From assembly GCA_036250195.1 (NCBI GenBank), contig JAVHZZ010000003.1:35806335-35870334 (forward strand): a stretch of 64,000 nucleotides of DNA. The letters are read 5' to 3'. This document shows, in pieces, positions 25,336 through 38,180 of the stretch. Source of the DNA: Mixophyes australis. Its lineage: Eukaryota; Chordata; Amphibia; Anura; Limnodynastidae. The translations under genes and the position numbers were made by a program. Each line of letters begins with the position of its first letter. Within the stretch, counting starts at the first letter, position 1. Below the pieces are notes generated by a model. The model saw only the letters and a program-made list of their open reading frames with translations, was not told where the DNA came from and did not search any database.

Positions 25336-26235
25336 TTGCATCACTTGCAAACTTTTAACATTCACATATGTCTGGATGTAACTTACAGATTGTAGGTTTG
25401 AATCCTAACAAAAATGTAGAAATGAGCTTTCCTACCTAAAATCCTCAAATTGGGACAAAATACTGGAATAATTCCTGATACTTGAAATAGAATTTGTAGG
25501 CTTAATAGCCAGTTGGAAGACTCAGTCATGTCTTTTAGTGGGATTTTTCAGAGTTGTAAAACTTTCACAATCCATAACAACATTTCTTACCATGGAATCA
25601 ATTATTATATTCCACTATTTGATTTCAATGTTACAGATGATAAAAGTGGAATAATACTGGAAAAATTCCTGATAAAATACCGGAGTGACTCCTCATATTT
25701 GAAACAGGACTTCTAGCCAAACTTGGCATTTGAAATACTCAGACATGTCTATTTTTGCCACTTTGACAATCCATAGCAACATTTCTTTCCATGGAATCAA
25801 TTATTTCACTCCACCATGTGAGTTCATTGTTACAGATGATAAAAGTGGAATAATACTGGAAAAAATTTTGATAAAATGCTGGAGGGACTCCTCTTATTTC
25901 AAACAGGACTTCTAGCCAAAATTGGCATTTGGAAGACACAGACATGGTTATTTTTGCCATTTGGCAGACAGGTTGTGAATATCTGACACTCTTTTTGAAA
26001 TTTGTAACAATGGAAACATTTTTTCAATCCACCACTTGAACCCATTGTTACCGATAATAATTGAAAAATATGTCTGTGACATTCTTCTGTGTCTCACTCA
26101 ACCAAGAATCCAACTGTCAATCAGTAATAACAAGCTTTGAGCTCCTACTCGGTACCAACCACTATCTTGTCTGCTACTTTTCTGCCATCAACCTGTACCT
26201 GTATGTGTTAAAAAAGAAAATTTACTACCAGCAGG

Positions 26236-26321
26236 GGCTCTGTGGCGCAATGGATAGCGCATTGGACTTCTAGTATGTTGTAGTTATTCAAAGGTTGTTG
26301 GTTCGAGTCCCACCAGAATCA
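26236..26321 (+). tRNA. tRNA-Arg(UCU) with two stem mismatches
   Basis: The T stem reads GTTGG against CCCAC, and the acceptor 3' strand is CAGAATC, giving one mismatch in each stem. Length is full and the B-box core TTCGAGTCC is kept. Probably weak or inactive. Confidence 0.65.
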
Positions 26322-27027
26322 TTGCATCACTTGCAAACTTTTAACATTCACATATGTCTGGATGTAAGTTACAGATTGTAGGTTTCAATCCTAACTAAAA
26401 TGTAGAAATGAGCTTTCCTACCTAAAATCCTCAAATTGGGTAGGACAAAATACTGGAATAATTTCTCATACTTGAAATAGAATTTGTAGGCTTAATAGCC
26501 AGTTGGAAGACTCAGTCATGTCTTTTAGTGCCATTTTGCAGAGTTGTAAAACTTTCACAATCCATAACAACATTTCTTACCATGGAATCAATTATTTCAC
26601 TCCACCATTTGATTTCATTGTTACAGATGATAAAAGTGGAATAATACTGGAAAAAATTTTGATAAAATGCTGGAGTGACTCCTCTTATTTCAAACAGGAC
26701 TTCTAGCCAAAATTGGCATTTGGAAGACACAGACATGGTTATTTTTGCCATTTGGCAGACAGGTTGTGAATATCTGACACTCTTTTTGAAATTTGTAACA
26801 ATGGAAACATTTTTTCAATCCACCACTTGAACCCATTGTTACCGATAATAATTGAAGAAATATGTCTGTGACATTCTTCTGTGTCTCACTCAACCAAGAA
26901 TCCATCTGTCAATCAGTAATAACAAGCTTTGAGCTCCTACTCGGTACCAACCACTATCTTGTCTGCTACTTTTCTGCCATCAACCTGTACCTGTATGTGT
27001 TAAAAAAGAAAAGTTACTATCAACAGG

Positions 27028-27113
27028 GGCTCTGTGGCGCAATGGATAGCGCATTGGACTTCTAGTATGTTGTAGTTATTCAAAGGTTGTGGGTTCGAGT
27101 CCCACCAGAGTCA
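27028..27113 (+). tRNA. trnar-ucu: tRNA-Arg(UCU), consensus copy
   Basis: Identical to consensus; the rightmost fully consensus copy in the window. Confidence 0.94.
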
Positions 27114-28018
27114 TTGCATCACTTGCAAACTTTTAACATTCACATATGTCTGGATGTAACTTACAGATTGTAGGTTTGAATCCTAACAAAAATGTAGAAA
27201 TGAGCTTTCCTACCTAAAATCCTAAAATTGGGTAGGACAAAATACTGGAATAATTCCTGATACTTGAAATAGAATTTATAGGCTTAATAGCCAGTTGGAA
27301 GACTCAGTCATGTCTTTTAGTGCCATTTTGCAGAGTTGTAAAACTTTCACAATCCATAACAACATTTCTTACCATGGAATCAATTATTACATTCCACTAT
27401 TTGATTTCAATGTTACAGATGATAAAAGTGGAATAATACTGGAAAAATTCCTGATAAAATACCGGAGTAACTCCTCATATTTGAAACAGGACTTCTAGCC
27501 AAACTTGGCATTTGGAATACTCAGACATGTCTATTTTTGCCACTTTGACAATCCATAGCAACATTTCTTTCCATGGAATCAATTATTTCACTCCACCATG
27601 TGATTTCATTGTTACAGATGATAAAAGTGGAATAATACTGTAAAATTTTTTGATAAAATGCTGGAGGGACTCCTCTTATTTCAAACAGGACTTCTAGCCA
27701 AAATTGGCATTTGGAAGACACAGACATGGTTATTTTTGCCATTTGGCAGACAGGTTGTGAATATCTGACACTCTTTTTGAAATTTGTAACAATGGAAACA
27801 TTTTTTCAATCCACCACTTGAACCCATTGTTACCGATAATAATTGAAGAAATATGTCTGTGACATTCTTCTGTGTCTCACTCAACCAAGAATCCAACTGT
27901 CAATCAGTAATAACAAGCTTTGAGCTCCTACTCGGTACCAACCGCTATCTTGTCTGCTACTTTTCTGCCGTCAACCTGTACCTGTATGTGTTAAAAAAGA
28001 AAACTCACTACTAACAGG

Positions 28019-28103
28019 GGCTCTGTGGCGCAATGGATAGTGCATTGGACTTCTAGTATGTTTTAGTTATTCAAAGGTTGTGAGTTTGAGTCCCACCAGA
28101 TCA
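28019..28103 (+). pseudogene. tRNA-Arg relic, acceptor-stem deletion
   Basis: Third member of the 12048/20508 lineage, with the GTGAG T stem and altered intron. Confidence 0.8.
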
Positions 28104-29008
28104 TTGCATCACTTGCAAACTTTTAACATTCACATATATCTGGATGTAACTTAAAGATTGTAGGTTTGAATCCTAACAAAAATGTAGAAATGAGCTTTCC
28201 TACCTAAAATCCTCTAATTGGGTAGGACAAAATACTGGAATAATTCCTGATACTTGAAATAGAATTTATAGTCTTAATAGCCAGTTGGAAGACTCAGTCA
28301 TGTCTTTTAGTGCCATTTTGCAGAGTTGTAAAACTTTCACAATCCATAACAACATTTCTTACCATGGAATCAATTATTACATTCCACTATTTGATTTCAA
28401 TGTTACAGATGATAAAAGTGGAATAATACTGGAAAAATTCCTGATAAAATACCGGAGTGACTCCTCATATTTCAAATAGGACTTCTAGCCAAACTTGGCA
28501 TTTGGAATACTCAGACATGTCTATTTTTGCCACTTTGACAATCCATAGCAACATTTCTTTCCATGGAATCAATTATTTCACTCCACCATGTGATTTCATT
28601 GTTACAGATGATAAAAGTGGAATAATACTGGAAAAAAATTTGATAAAATGCTGGAGTGACTCCTCTTATTTCAAACAGGACTTCTAGCCAAAATTGGCAT
28701 TTGGAAGACACAGACATGGTTATTTTTGCCATTTGGCAGACAGGTTGTGAATATCTGACACTCTTTTTGAAATTTGTAACAATGGAAACATTTTTTCAAT
28801 CCACCACTTGAACCCATTGTTACCGATAATAATTGAAGAAATATGTCTGTGACATTCTTCTGTGTCTCACTCAACCAAGAATCCAACTGTCAATCAGTAA
28901 TAACAAGCTTTGAGCTCCTACTCGGTACCAACCGCTATCTTGTCTGCTACTTTTCTGCCATCAACCTGTACCTGTATGTGTTAAAAAAGGAAATGCACTA
29001 CCAACAGG

Positions 29009-29093
29009 GGCTCTGTGGCGCAATGGATAGCGCATTGGACTTTTAGTATGTTGTAGTTATTCAAAGGTTGTGGGTTTGAGTCCCACCAGATCA
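29009..29093 (+). pseudogene. tRNA relic with UUU (Lys) anticodon
   Basis: The loop reads CTTTTAG, changing the anticodon to TTT, which pairs with AAA lysine codons. The acceptor-stem base is also lost, so a working tRNA is unlikely. Confidence 0.75.
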
Positions 29094-29994
29094 TTGCATC
29101 ACTTGCAAACTTTTAACATTCACATATGTCTGGATGTAACTTACAGATTGTAGGTTTGAATCCTAACAAAAATGTAGAAATGAGCTTTCCTACCTAAAAT
29201 CCTCAAATTGGGACAAAATACTGGAATAATTCCTGATACTTGAAATAGAATTTGTAGGCTTAATAGCCAGTTGGAAGACTCAGTCATGTCTTTTAGTGGG
29301 ATTTTTCAGAGTTGTAAAACTTTCACAATCCATAACAACATTTCTTACCATGGAATCAATTATTATATTCCACTATTTGATTTCAATGTTACAGATGATA
29401 AAAGTGGAATAATACTGGAAAAATTCCTGATAAAATACCGGAGTGACTCCTCATATTTCAAATAGGACTTCTAGCCAAACTTGGCATTTGGAATACTCAG
29501 ACATGTCTATTTTTGCCACTTTGACAATCCATAGCAACATTTCTTTCCATGGAATCAATTATTTCACTCCACCATGTGATTTCATTGTTACAGATGATAA
29601 AAGTGGAATAATACTGGAAAAAAATTTGATAAAATGCTGGAGTGACTCCTCTTATTTCAAACAGGACTTCTAGCCAAAATTGGCATTTGGAAGACACAGA
29701 CATGGTTATTTTTGCCATTTGGCAGACAGGTTGTGAATATCTGACACTCTTTTTGAAATTTGTAACAATGGAAACATTTTTTCAATCCACCACTTGAACC
29801 CATTGTTACCGATAATAATTGAAGAAATATGTCTGTGACATTCTTCTGTGTCTCACTCAACCAAGAATCCAACTGTCAATCAGTAATAACAAGCTTTGAG
29901 CTCCTACTCGGTACCAACCGCTATCTTGTCTGCTACTTTTCTGCCATCAACCTGTACCTGTATGTGTTAAAAAAGGAAATGCACTACCAACAGG

Positions 29995-30079
29995 GGCTCT
30001 GTGGCGCAATGGATAGCGCATTGGACTTCTAGTATGTTGTAGTTATTCAAAGGTTGTGGGTTTGAGTCCCACCAGATCA
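29995..30079 (+). pseudogene. tRNA-Arg relic, acceptor-stem deletion
   Basis: Acceptor deletion and TTTGAGT T loop, with anticodon TCT. Confidence 0.78.
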
Positions 30080-30979
30080 TTGCATCACTTGCAAACTTTT
30101 AACATTCACATATGTCTGGATGTAACTTACAGATTGTAGGTTTGAATCCTAACAAAAATGTAGAAATGAGCTTTCCTACCTAAAATCCTCAAATTGGGAC
30201 AAAATACTGGAATAATTCCTGATACTTGAAATAGAATTTGTAGGCTTAATAGCCAGTTGGAAGACTCAGTCATGTCTTTTAGTGGGATTTTTCAGAGTTG
30301 TAAAACTTTCACAATCCATAACAACATTTCTTACCATGGAATCAATTATTATATTCCACTATTTGATTTCAATGTTACAGATGATAAAAGTGGAATAATA
30401 CTGGAAAAATTCCTGATAAAATACCGGAGTGACTCCTCATATTTGAAACAGGACTTCTAGCCAAACTTGGCATTTGAAATACTCAGACATGTCTATTTTT
30501 GCCACTTTGACAATCCATAGCAACATTTCTTTCCATGGAATCAATTATTTCACTCCACCATGTGAGTTCATTGTTACAGATGATAAAAGTGGAATAATAC
30601 TGGAAAAAATTTTGATAAAATGCTGGAGGGACTCCTCTTATTTCAAACAGGACTTCTAGCCAAAATTGGCATTTGGAAGACACAGACATGGTTATTTTTG
30701 CCATTTGGCAGACAGGTTGTGAATATCTGACACTCTTTTTGAAATTTGTAACAATGGAAACATTTTTTCAATCCACCACTTGAACCCATTGTTACCGATA
30801 ATAATTGAAAAATATGTCTGTGACATTCTTCTGTGTCTCACTCAACCAAGAATCCAACTGTCAATCAGTAATAACAAGCTTTGAGCTCCTACTCGGTACC
30901 AACCACTATCTTGTCTGCTACTTTTCTGCCATCAACCTGTACCTGTATGTGTTAAAAAAGAAAATTTACTACCAGCAGG

Positions 30980-31065
30980 GGCTCTGTGGCGCAATGGATA
31001 GCGCATTGGACTTCTAGTATGTTGTAGTTATTCAAAGGTTGTTGGTTCGAGTCCCACCAGAATCA
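30980..31065 (+). tRNA. tRNA-Arg(UCU) with two stem mismatches
   Basis: Same T-stem and acceptor changes as the copy at 26236, 4744 bp upstream; heads a 792-bp unit. Confidence 0.65.
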
Positions 31066-31771
31066 TTGCATCACTTGCAAACTTTTAACATTCACATATG
31101 TCTGGATGTAAGTTACAGATTGTAGGTTTCAATCCTAACTAAAATGTAGAAATGAGCTTTCCTACCTAAAATCCTCAAATTGGGTAGGACAAAATACTGG
31201 AATAATTTCTCATACTTGAAATAGAATTTGTAGGCTTAATAGCCAGTTGGAAGACTCAGTCATGTCTTTTAGTGCCATTTTGCAGAGTTGTAAAACTTTC
31301 ACAATCCATAACAACATTTCTTACCATGGAATCAATTATTTCACTCCACCATTTGATTTCATTGTTACAGATGATAAAAGTGGAATAATACTGGAAAAAA
31401 TTTTGATAAAATGCTGGAGTGACTCCTCTTATTTCAAACAGGACTTCTAGCCAAAATTGGCATTTGGAAGACACAGACATGGTTATTTTTGCCATTTGGC
31501 AGACAGGTTGTGAATATCTGACACTCTTTTTGAAATTTGTAACAATGGAAACATTTTTTCAATCCACCACTTGAACCCATTGTTACCGATAATAATTGAA
31601 GAAATATGTCTGTGACATTCTTCTGTGTCTCACTCAACCAAGAATCCATCTGTCAATCAGTAATAACAAGCTTTGAGCTCCTACTCGGTACCAACCACTA
31701 TCTTGTCTGCTACTTTTCTGCCATCAACCTGTACCTGTATGTGTTAAAAAAGAAAAGTTACTATCAACAGG

Positions 31772-31857
31772 GGCTCTGTGGCGCAATGGATAGCGCATTG
31801 GACTTCTAGTATGTTGTAGTTATTCAAACGTTGTGGGTTTGAGTCCCACCAGAGTCA
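31772..31857 (+). tRNA. trnar-ucu: tRNA-Arg(UCU), near-consensus
   Basis: Variable-loop change (ACGTT for AGGTT) and T loop TTTGAGT. Stems and full length are intact. Confidence 0.78.
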
Positions 31858-32762
31858 TTGCACCACTTGCAAACTTTTAACATTCACATATGTCTGGATG
31901 TAACTAACAGATTGTAGGTTTGAATCCTAACAAAAATGTAGAAATGAGCTTTCCTACCTAAAATCCTAAAATTGGGTAGGACAAAATACTGGAATAATTC
32001 CTGATACTTGAAATAGAATTTATAGGCTTAATAGCCAGTTGGAAGACTCAGTCATGTCTTTTAGTGCCATTTTGCAGAGTTGTAAAACTTTCACAATCCA
32101 TAACAACATTTCTTACCATGGAATCAATTATTACATTCCACTATTTGATTTCAATGTTACAGATGATAAAAGTGGAATAATACTGGAAAAATTCCTGATA
32201 AAATACCGGAGTAACTCCTCATATTTGAAACAGGACTTCTAGCCAAACTTGGCATTTGGAATACTCAGACATGTCTATTTTTGCCACTTTGACAATCCAT
32301 AGCAACATTTCTTTCCATGGAATCAATTATTTCACTCCACCATGTGATTTCATTGTTACAGATGATAAAAGTGGAATAATACTGTAAAATTTTTTGATAA
32401 AATGCTGGAGGGACTCCTCTTATTTCAAACAGGACTTCTAGCCAAAATTGGCATTTGGAAGACACAGACATGGTTATTTTTGCCATTTGGCAGACAGGTT
32501 GTGAATATCTGACACTCTTTTTGAAATTTGTAACAATGGAAACATTTTTTCAATCCACCACTTGAACCCATTGTTACCGATAATAATTGAAGAAATATGT
32601 CTGTGACATTCTTCTGTGTCTCACTCAACCAAGATTCCAACTGTCAATCAGTAATAACAAGCTTTGAGCTCCTACTCGGTACCAACCGCTATCTTGTCTG
32701 CTACTTTTCTGCCGTCAACCTGTACCTGTATGTGTTAAAAAAGAAAACTCACTACTAACAGG

Positions 32763-32847
32763 GGCTCTGTGGCGCAATGGATAGTGCATTGGACTTCTAG
32801 TATGTTTTAGTTATTCAAAGGTTGTGAGTTTGAGTCCCACCAGATCA
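32763..32847 (+). pseudogene. tRNA-Arg relic, acceptor-stem deletion
   Basis: Fourth member of the 12048 lineage, 4744 bp from the copy at 28019. Confidence 0.8.
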
Positions 32848-33752
32848 TTGCATCACTTGCAAACTTTTAACATTCACATATATCTGGATGTAACTTACAG
32901 ATTGTAGGTTTGAATCCTAACAAAAATGTAGAAATGAGCTTTCCTACCTAAAATCCTCTAATTGGGTAGGACAAAATACTGGAATAATTCCTGATACTTG
33001 AAATAGAATTTATAGTCTTAATAGCCAGTTGGAAGACTCAGTCATGTCTTTTAGTGCCATTTTGCAGAGTTGTAAAACTTTCACAATCCATAACAACATT
33101 TCTTACCATGGAATCAATTATTACATTCCACTATTTGATTTCAATGTTACAGATGATAAAAGTGGAATAATACTGGAAAAATTCCTGATAAAATACCGGA
33201 GTGACTCCTCATATTTCAAATAGGACTTCTAGCCAAACTTGGCATTTGGAATACTCAGACATGTCTATTTTTGCCACTTTGACAATCCATAGCAACATTT
33301 CTTTCCATGGAATCAATTATTTCACTCCACCATGTGATTTCATTGTTACAGATGATAAAAGTGGAATAATACTGGAAAAAAATTTGATAAAATGCTGGAG
33401 TGACTCCTCTTATTTCAAACAGGACTTCTAGCCAAAATTGGCATTTGGAAGACACAGACATGGTTATTTTTGCCATTTGGCAGACAGGTTGTGAATATCT
33501 GACACTCTTTTTGAAATTTGTAACAATGGAAACATTTTTTCAATCCACCACTTGAACCCATTGTTACCGATAATAATTGAAGAAATATGTCTGTGACATT
33601 CTTCTGTGTCTCACTCAACCAAGAATCCAACTGTCAATCAGTAATAACAAGCTTTGAGCTCCTACTCGGTACCAACCGCTATCTTGTCTGCTACTTTTCT
33701 GCCATCAACCTGTACCTGTATGTGTTAAAAAAGGAAATGCACTACCAACAGG

Positions 33753-33837
33753 GGCTCTGTGGCGCAATGGATAGCGCATTGGACTTTTAGTATGTTGTAG
33801 TTATTCAAAGGTTGTGGGTTTGAGTCCCACCAGATCA
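33753..33837 (+). pseudogene. tRNA relic with UUU (Lys) anticodon
   Basis: Same CTTTTAG loop and acceptor loss as at 29009, displaced by 4744 bp, so the change was copied with the block. Confidence 0.75.
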
Positions 33838-34738
33838 TTGCATCACTTGCAAACTTTTAACATTCACATATGTCTGGATGTAACTTACAGATTGTAGGTT
33901 TGAATCCTAACAAAAATGTAGAAATGAGCTTTCCTACCTAAAATCCTCAAATTGGGACAAAATACTGGAATAATTCCTGATACTTGAAATAGAATTTGTA
34001 GGCTTAATAGCCAGTTGGAAGACTCAGTCATGTCTTTTAGTGGGATTTTTCAGAGTTGTAAAACTTTCACAATCCATAACAACATTTCTTACCATGGAAT
34101 CAATTATTATATTCCACTATTTGATTTCAATGTTACAGATGATAAAAGTGGAATAATACTGGAAAAATTCCTGATAAAATACCGGAGTGACTCCTCATAT
34201 TTGAAACAGGACTTCTAGCCAAACTTGGCATTTGAAATACTCAGACATGTCTATTTTTGCCACTTTGACAATCCATAGCAACATTTCTTTCCATGGAATC
34301 AATTATTTCACTCCACCATGTGAGTTCATTGTTACAGATGATAAAAGTGGAATAATACTGGAAAAAATTTTGATAAAATGCTGGAGGGACTCCTCTTATT
34401 TCAAACAGGACTTCTAGCCAAAATTGGCATTTGGAAGACACAGACATGGTTATTTTTGCCATTTGGCAGACAGGTTGTGAATATCTGACACTCTTTTTGA
34501 AATTTGTAACAATGGAAACATTTTTTCAATCCACCACTTGAACCCATTGTTACCGATAATAATTGAAGAAATATGTCTGTGACATTCTTCTGTGTCTCAC
34601 TCAACCAAGAATCCAACTTTCAATCAGTAATAACAAGCTTTGAGCTCCTACTCGGTACCAACCTCTATCTTGTCTGCTACTTTTCTGCCATCAACCTGTA
34701 CCTGCATGTGTTAAAAAAGAAAATTTACTACCAACAGG

Positions 34739-34823
34739 GCCTCCGTGGCACAATGGATAGAGCATTGGACTTCTAGTATGTTGTAGTTATTCAAAGGTTG
34801 TGGGTTTGAGTCCCACCAGATCA
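34739..34823 (+). pseudogene. tRNA-Arg relic, several stem changes
   Basis: The acceptor 5' strand is GCCTCCG, the D stem GCAC/GAGC has an A-A mismatch, and the 3' acceptor strand has lost one base. Anticodon TCT remains. Confidence 0.75.
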
Positions 34824-35724
34824 TTGCATCACTTGCAAACTTTTAACATTCACATATGTCTGGATGTATCTTACAGATTGTAGGTTTGAATCCTAACAAA
34901 AATGTAGAAATGAGCTTTCCTACCTAAAATCCTCAAATTGGGACAAAATACTGGAATAATTCCTGATACTTGAAATAGAATTTGTAGGCTTAATAGCCAG
35001 TTGGAAGACTCAGTCATGTCTTTTAGTGGGAATTTTCAGAGTTGTAAAACTTTCACAATCCATAACAACATTTCTTACCATGGAATCAATTATTATATTC
35101 CACTATTTGATTTCAATGTTACAGATGATAAAAGTGGAATAATACTGGAAAAATTCCTGATAAAATACCGGAGTGACTCCTCATATTTGAAACAGGACTT
35201 CTAGCCAAACTTGGCATTTGAAATACTCAGACATGTCTATTTTTGCCACTTTGACAATCCATAGCAACATTTCTTTCCATGGAATCAATTATTTCACTCC
35301 ACCATGTGATTTCATTGTTACAGATGATAAAAGTGGAATAATACTGGAAAAAATTTTGATAAAATGCTGGAGGGACTCCTCTTATTTCAAACAGGACTTC
35401 TAGCCAAAATTGGCATTTGGAAGACACAGACATGGTTATTTTTGCCATTTGGCAGACAGGTTGTGAATATCTGACACTCTTTTTGAAATTTGTAACAATG
35501 GAAACATTTTTTCAATCCACCACTTGAACCCATTGTTACCGATAATAATTGAAGAAATATGTCTGTGACATTCTTCTGTGTCTCACTCAACCAAGAATCC
35601 AACTTTCAATCAGTAATAACAAGCTTTGAGCTCCTACTCGGTACCAACCTCTATCTTGTCTGCTACTTTTCTGCCATCAACCTGTACCTGCATGTGTTAA
35701 AAAAGACAATTTACTACCAACAGG

Positions 35725-35810
35725 GCCTCTGTGGCACAATGGATAGAGCATTGGACTTCTAGTATGTTGTAGTTATTCAAAGGTTGTGGGTTCGAGTCCC
35801 ACAAGAGTCA
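35725..35810 (+). pseudogene. tRNA-Arg relic without terminator
   Basis: The acceptor is GCCTCTG against AAGAGTC with two mismatches, and the D stem has the same A-A mismatch as its left neighbour. The bases holding the T4 terminator are deleted, so GCAAAC joins ATTCAC directly. Confidence 0.75.
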
Positions 35811-37107
35811 TTGCATCACTTGCAAACATTCACATATGTCTGGATGTAACTTACCGATTGTAGGTTTGAATACTAACTAAAATGTAGAAATGAGCTTTCC
35901 TACCTAAAATCCTCTAATTGGGTAGGAGAAAATACTGGAATAATTCCTGATACTTGAAATAGAAATTGTAGGCTTAATAGCCAGTTGGAAGACTCAGTCA
36001 TGTCTTTTAGTGCCATTTTGCAGAGTTGTAAAACTTTCACAATCCATAACAACATTTCTTACCATGGAATCAATTATTACATTCCACTATTTGATTTCAA
36101 TGTTACAGATGATAAAAGTGGAATAATACTGGAAAAATTCCTGATAAAATACCGGAGTGACTCCTCATATTTGAAACAGGACTTCTAGCCAAACTTGGCA
36201 TTTGGAATACTCAGACATGTCTATTTTTGCCACTTTGAGAATCCATAGCAACATTTCTTTCCATGGAATCAATTATTTCACTCCACCATGTGATTTCATT
36301 GTTACAGATGATAAAAGTAGAATAATACAGAAAAAATTTTTGATAAAATGCTGGAGTGACTCCTCTTATTTCAAACAGGACTTCTAGCCAAACTTGGCAT
36401 TTGGAATACTCAGACATGTCTATTTTTGCCACTTTGACAATCCATAGCAACATTTCTTTCCATGGAATCAATTATTTCACTCCACCATGTGATTTCATTG
36501 TTACAGATGATAAAAGTGGAATAATACTGGAAAAAATTTTGATAAAATACCGGAGTGACTCCTCATATTTCAAACAGGACTTCTAGCCAAACTTGGCATT
36601 AGGAATACTCAGACATGTCTATTTTTGCCACTTTGACAATCCATAGCAATATTTCTTTCTATGGAATCAATTATTTCACTCCACCATGTGATTTCATTGT
36701 TACAGATGATAAAAGTGGAATAATACTGGAAAAAAATTTGATAAAATGCTGGAGTGACTCCTCTTATTTCAAACAGGACTTCTAGCCAAAATTGGCATTT
36801 GGAAGACACAGACATGGTTATTTTTGCCATTTGGCAGACAGGTTGTGAATATCTGACACTCTTTTTGAAATTTGTAACAATGGAAACATTTTTTCAATCC
36901 ACCACTTGAACCCATTGTTACCAATAATAATTGAAGAAATATGTCTGTGACATTCTTCTGTGTCTCACTCAACCAAGAATCCAACTGTTCAATCAGTAAT
37001 AACAAGCTTTGAGCTCCTACTCGGTACCAACCGCTATCTTGTCTGCTACTTTTCTGCCATCAACCTGTACCTGTATGTGTTAAAAAAGAAAATTTACTAC
37101 AAACAGG

Positions 37108-37193
37108 GGCTCTGTGGCCCAATGGATAGCGCATTGGACTTTTAGTATGTTGTAGTTATTCAAAGGTTGTGGGTTCGAGTCCCACCAGAGTCA
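37108..37193 (+). tRNA. tRNA-Arg body with UUU (Lys) anticodon
   Basis: Anticodon TTT with a full-length acceptor and T arm. The D stem carries GCCC against GCGC, one C-C mismatch. This is the best preserved of the three UUU copies. B box and terminator are present. Confidence 0.6.
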
Positions 37194-38094
37194 TTGCATC
37201 ACTTGAAAACTTTTAACATTCACATATGTCTGGATGTAACTTACAGATTGTAGGTTTGAATCCTAACTAAAATGTAGAAATGAGCTTTCCTACCTAAAAT
37301 CCTCAAATTGGGACAAAATACTGGAATAATTCCTGATACTTGAAATAGAATTTGTAGGCTTAATAGCCAGTTAGAAGACTCAGTCATGTCTTTTAGTGCC
37401 GTTTTGCAGAGTTGTAAAATTTTCACAATCCATAACAACATTTATTACCATGGAATCAATTATTACATTCCACTATTTGATTTCAATGTTACAGATGATA
37501 AAAGTGGAATAATACTGGAAAAATTCCTGATAAAATACCGGAGTAACTCCTCATATTTGAAACAGGACTTCTAGCCAAACTTGGCATTTGGAATACTCAG
37601 ACATGTCTATTTTTGCCACTTTGACAATCCATAGCAACATTTCTTTCCATGGAATCAATTATTTCAATCCACCATGTGATTTCATTGTTACAGATGATAA
37701 AAGTGGAATAATTCTGGAAAAAATTTTGATAAAATGCTGGAGTGACTCCTCTTATTTCAAACAGGACTTCTAGCCAAAATTGGCATTTGGAAGACACAGA
37801 CATGGTTATTTTTGCCATTTGGCAGACAGGTTGTGAATATCTGACACTCTTTTTGAAATTTGTAACAATGGAAACATTTTTTCAATCCACCACTTGAACC
37901 CATTGTTACCGATAATAATTGAAGAAATATGTCTGTGACATTCTTCTGTGTCTCACTTAACCAAGAATCCAACTGTCAATCAGTAATAACAAGCTTTGAG
38001 CTCCTACTCGGTACCAACCGCTATCTTGTCTGCTACTTTTCTGCCATCAACCTGTACCTGTATGTGTTAAAAAAGAAAATTCACTACCAGCAGG

Positions 38095-38180
38095 GGCTCT
38101 GTGGTGCAATGGATAGCGCATTAGACTTCTAGTATGTTGTAGTTATTCAAAGGTTGTGGGTTTGAGTCCCACCAGAGTCA
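38095..38180 (+). tRNA. tRNA-Arg(UCU), diverged copy
   Basis: D stem GTGC/GCGC (wobble), anticodon stem TTAGA with one A-C mismatch, T loop TTTGAGT. Anticodon TCT and length are kept. Confidence 0.65.

Larger units (their letters stand above)
24260..27027 (+). repeat. Three-unit contracted higher-order block 4 (2768 bp)
   Basis: Units of 991, 985 and 792 bp. It looks like a pentamer that lost two inner units by unequal exchange. Confidence 0.8.
27028..31771 (+). repeat. Pentameric higher-order block 5 (4744 bp)
   Basis: Units of 991, 990, 986, 985 and 792 bp. The next block begins with the same succession 4744 bp downstream. Both carry the UUU-anticodon tRNA relic in the third unit (29009 and 33753). 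Confidence 0.85.
31772..37107 (+). repeat. Higher-order block 6 with expanded last unit
   Basis: Units of 991, 990, 986, 986 and 1383 bp. The last unit has four 199-bp subrepeats (stops at 36188, 36387, 36586 and 36785) where other pentamers end in a 792-bp unit with one. Confidence 0.8.
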
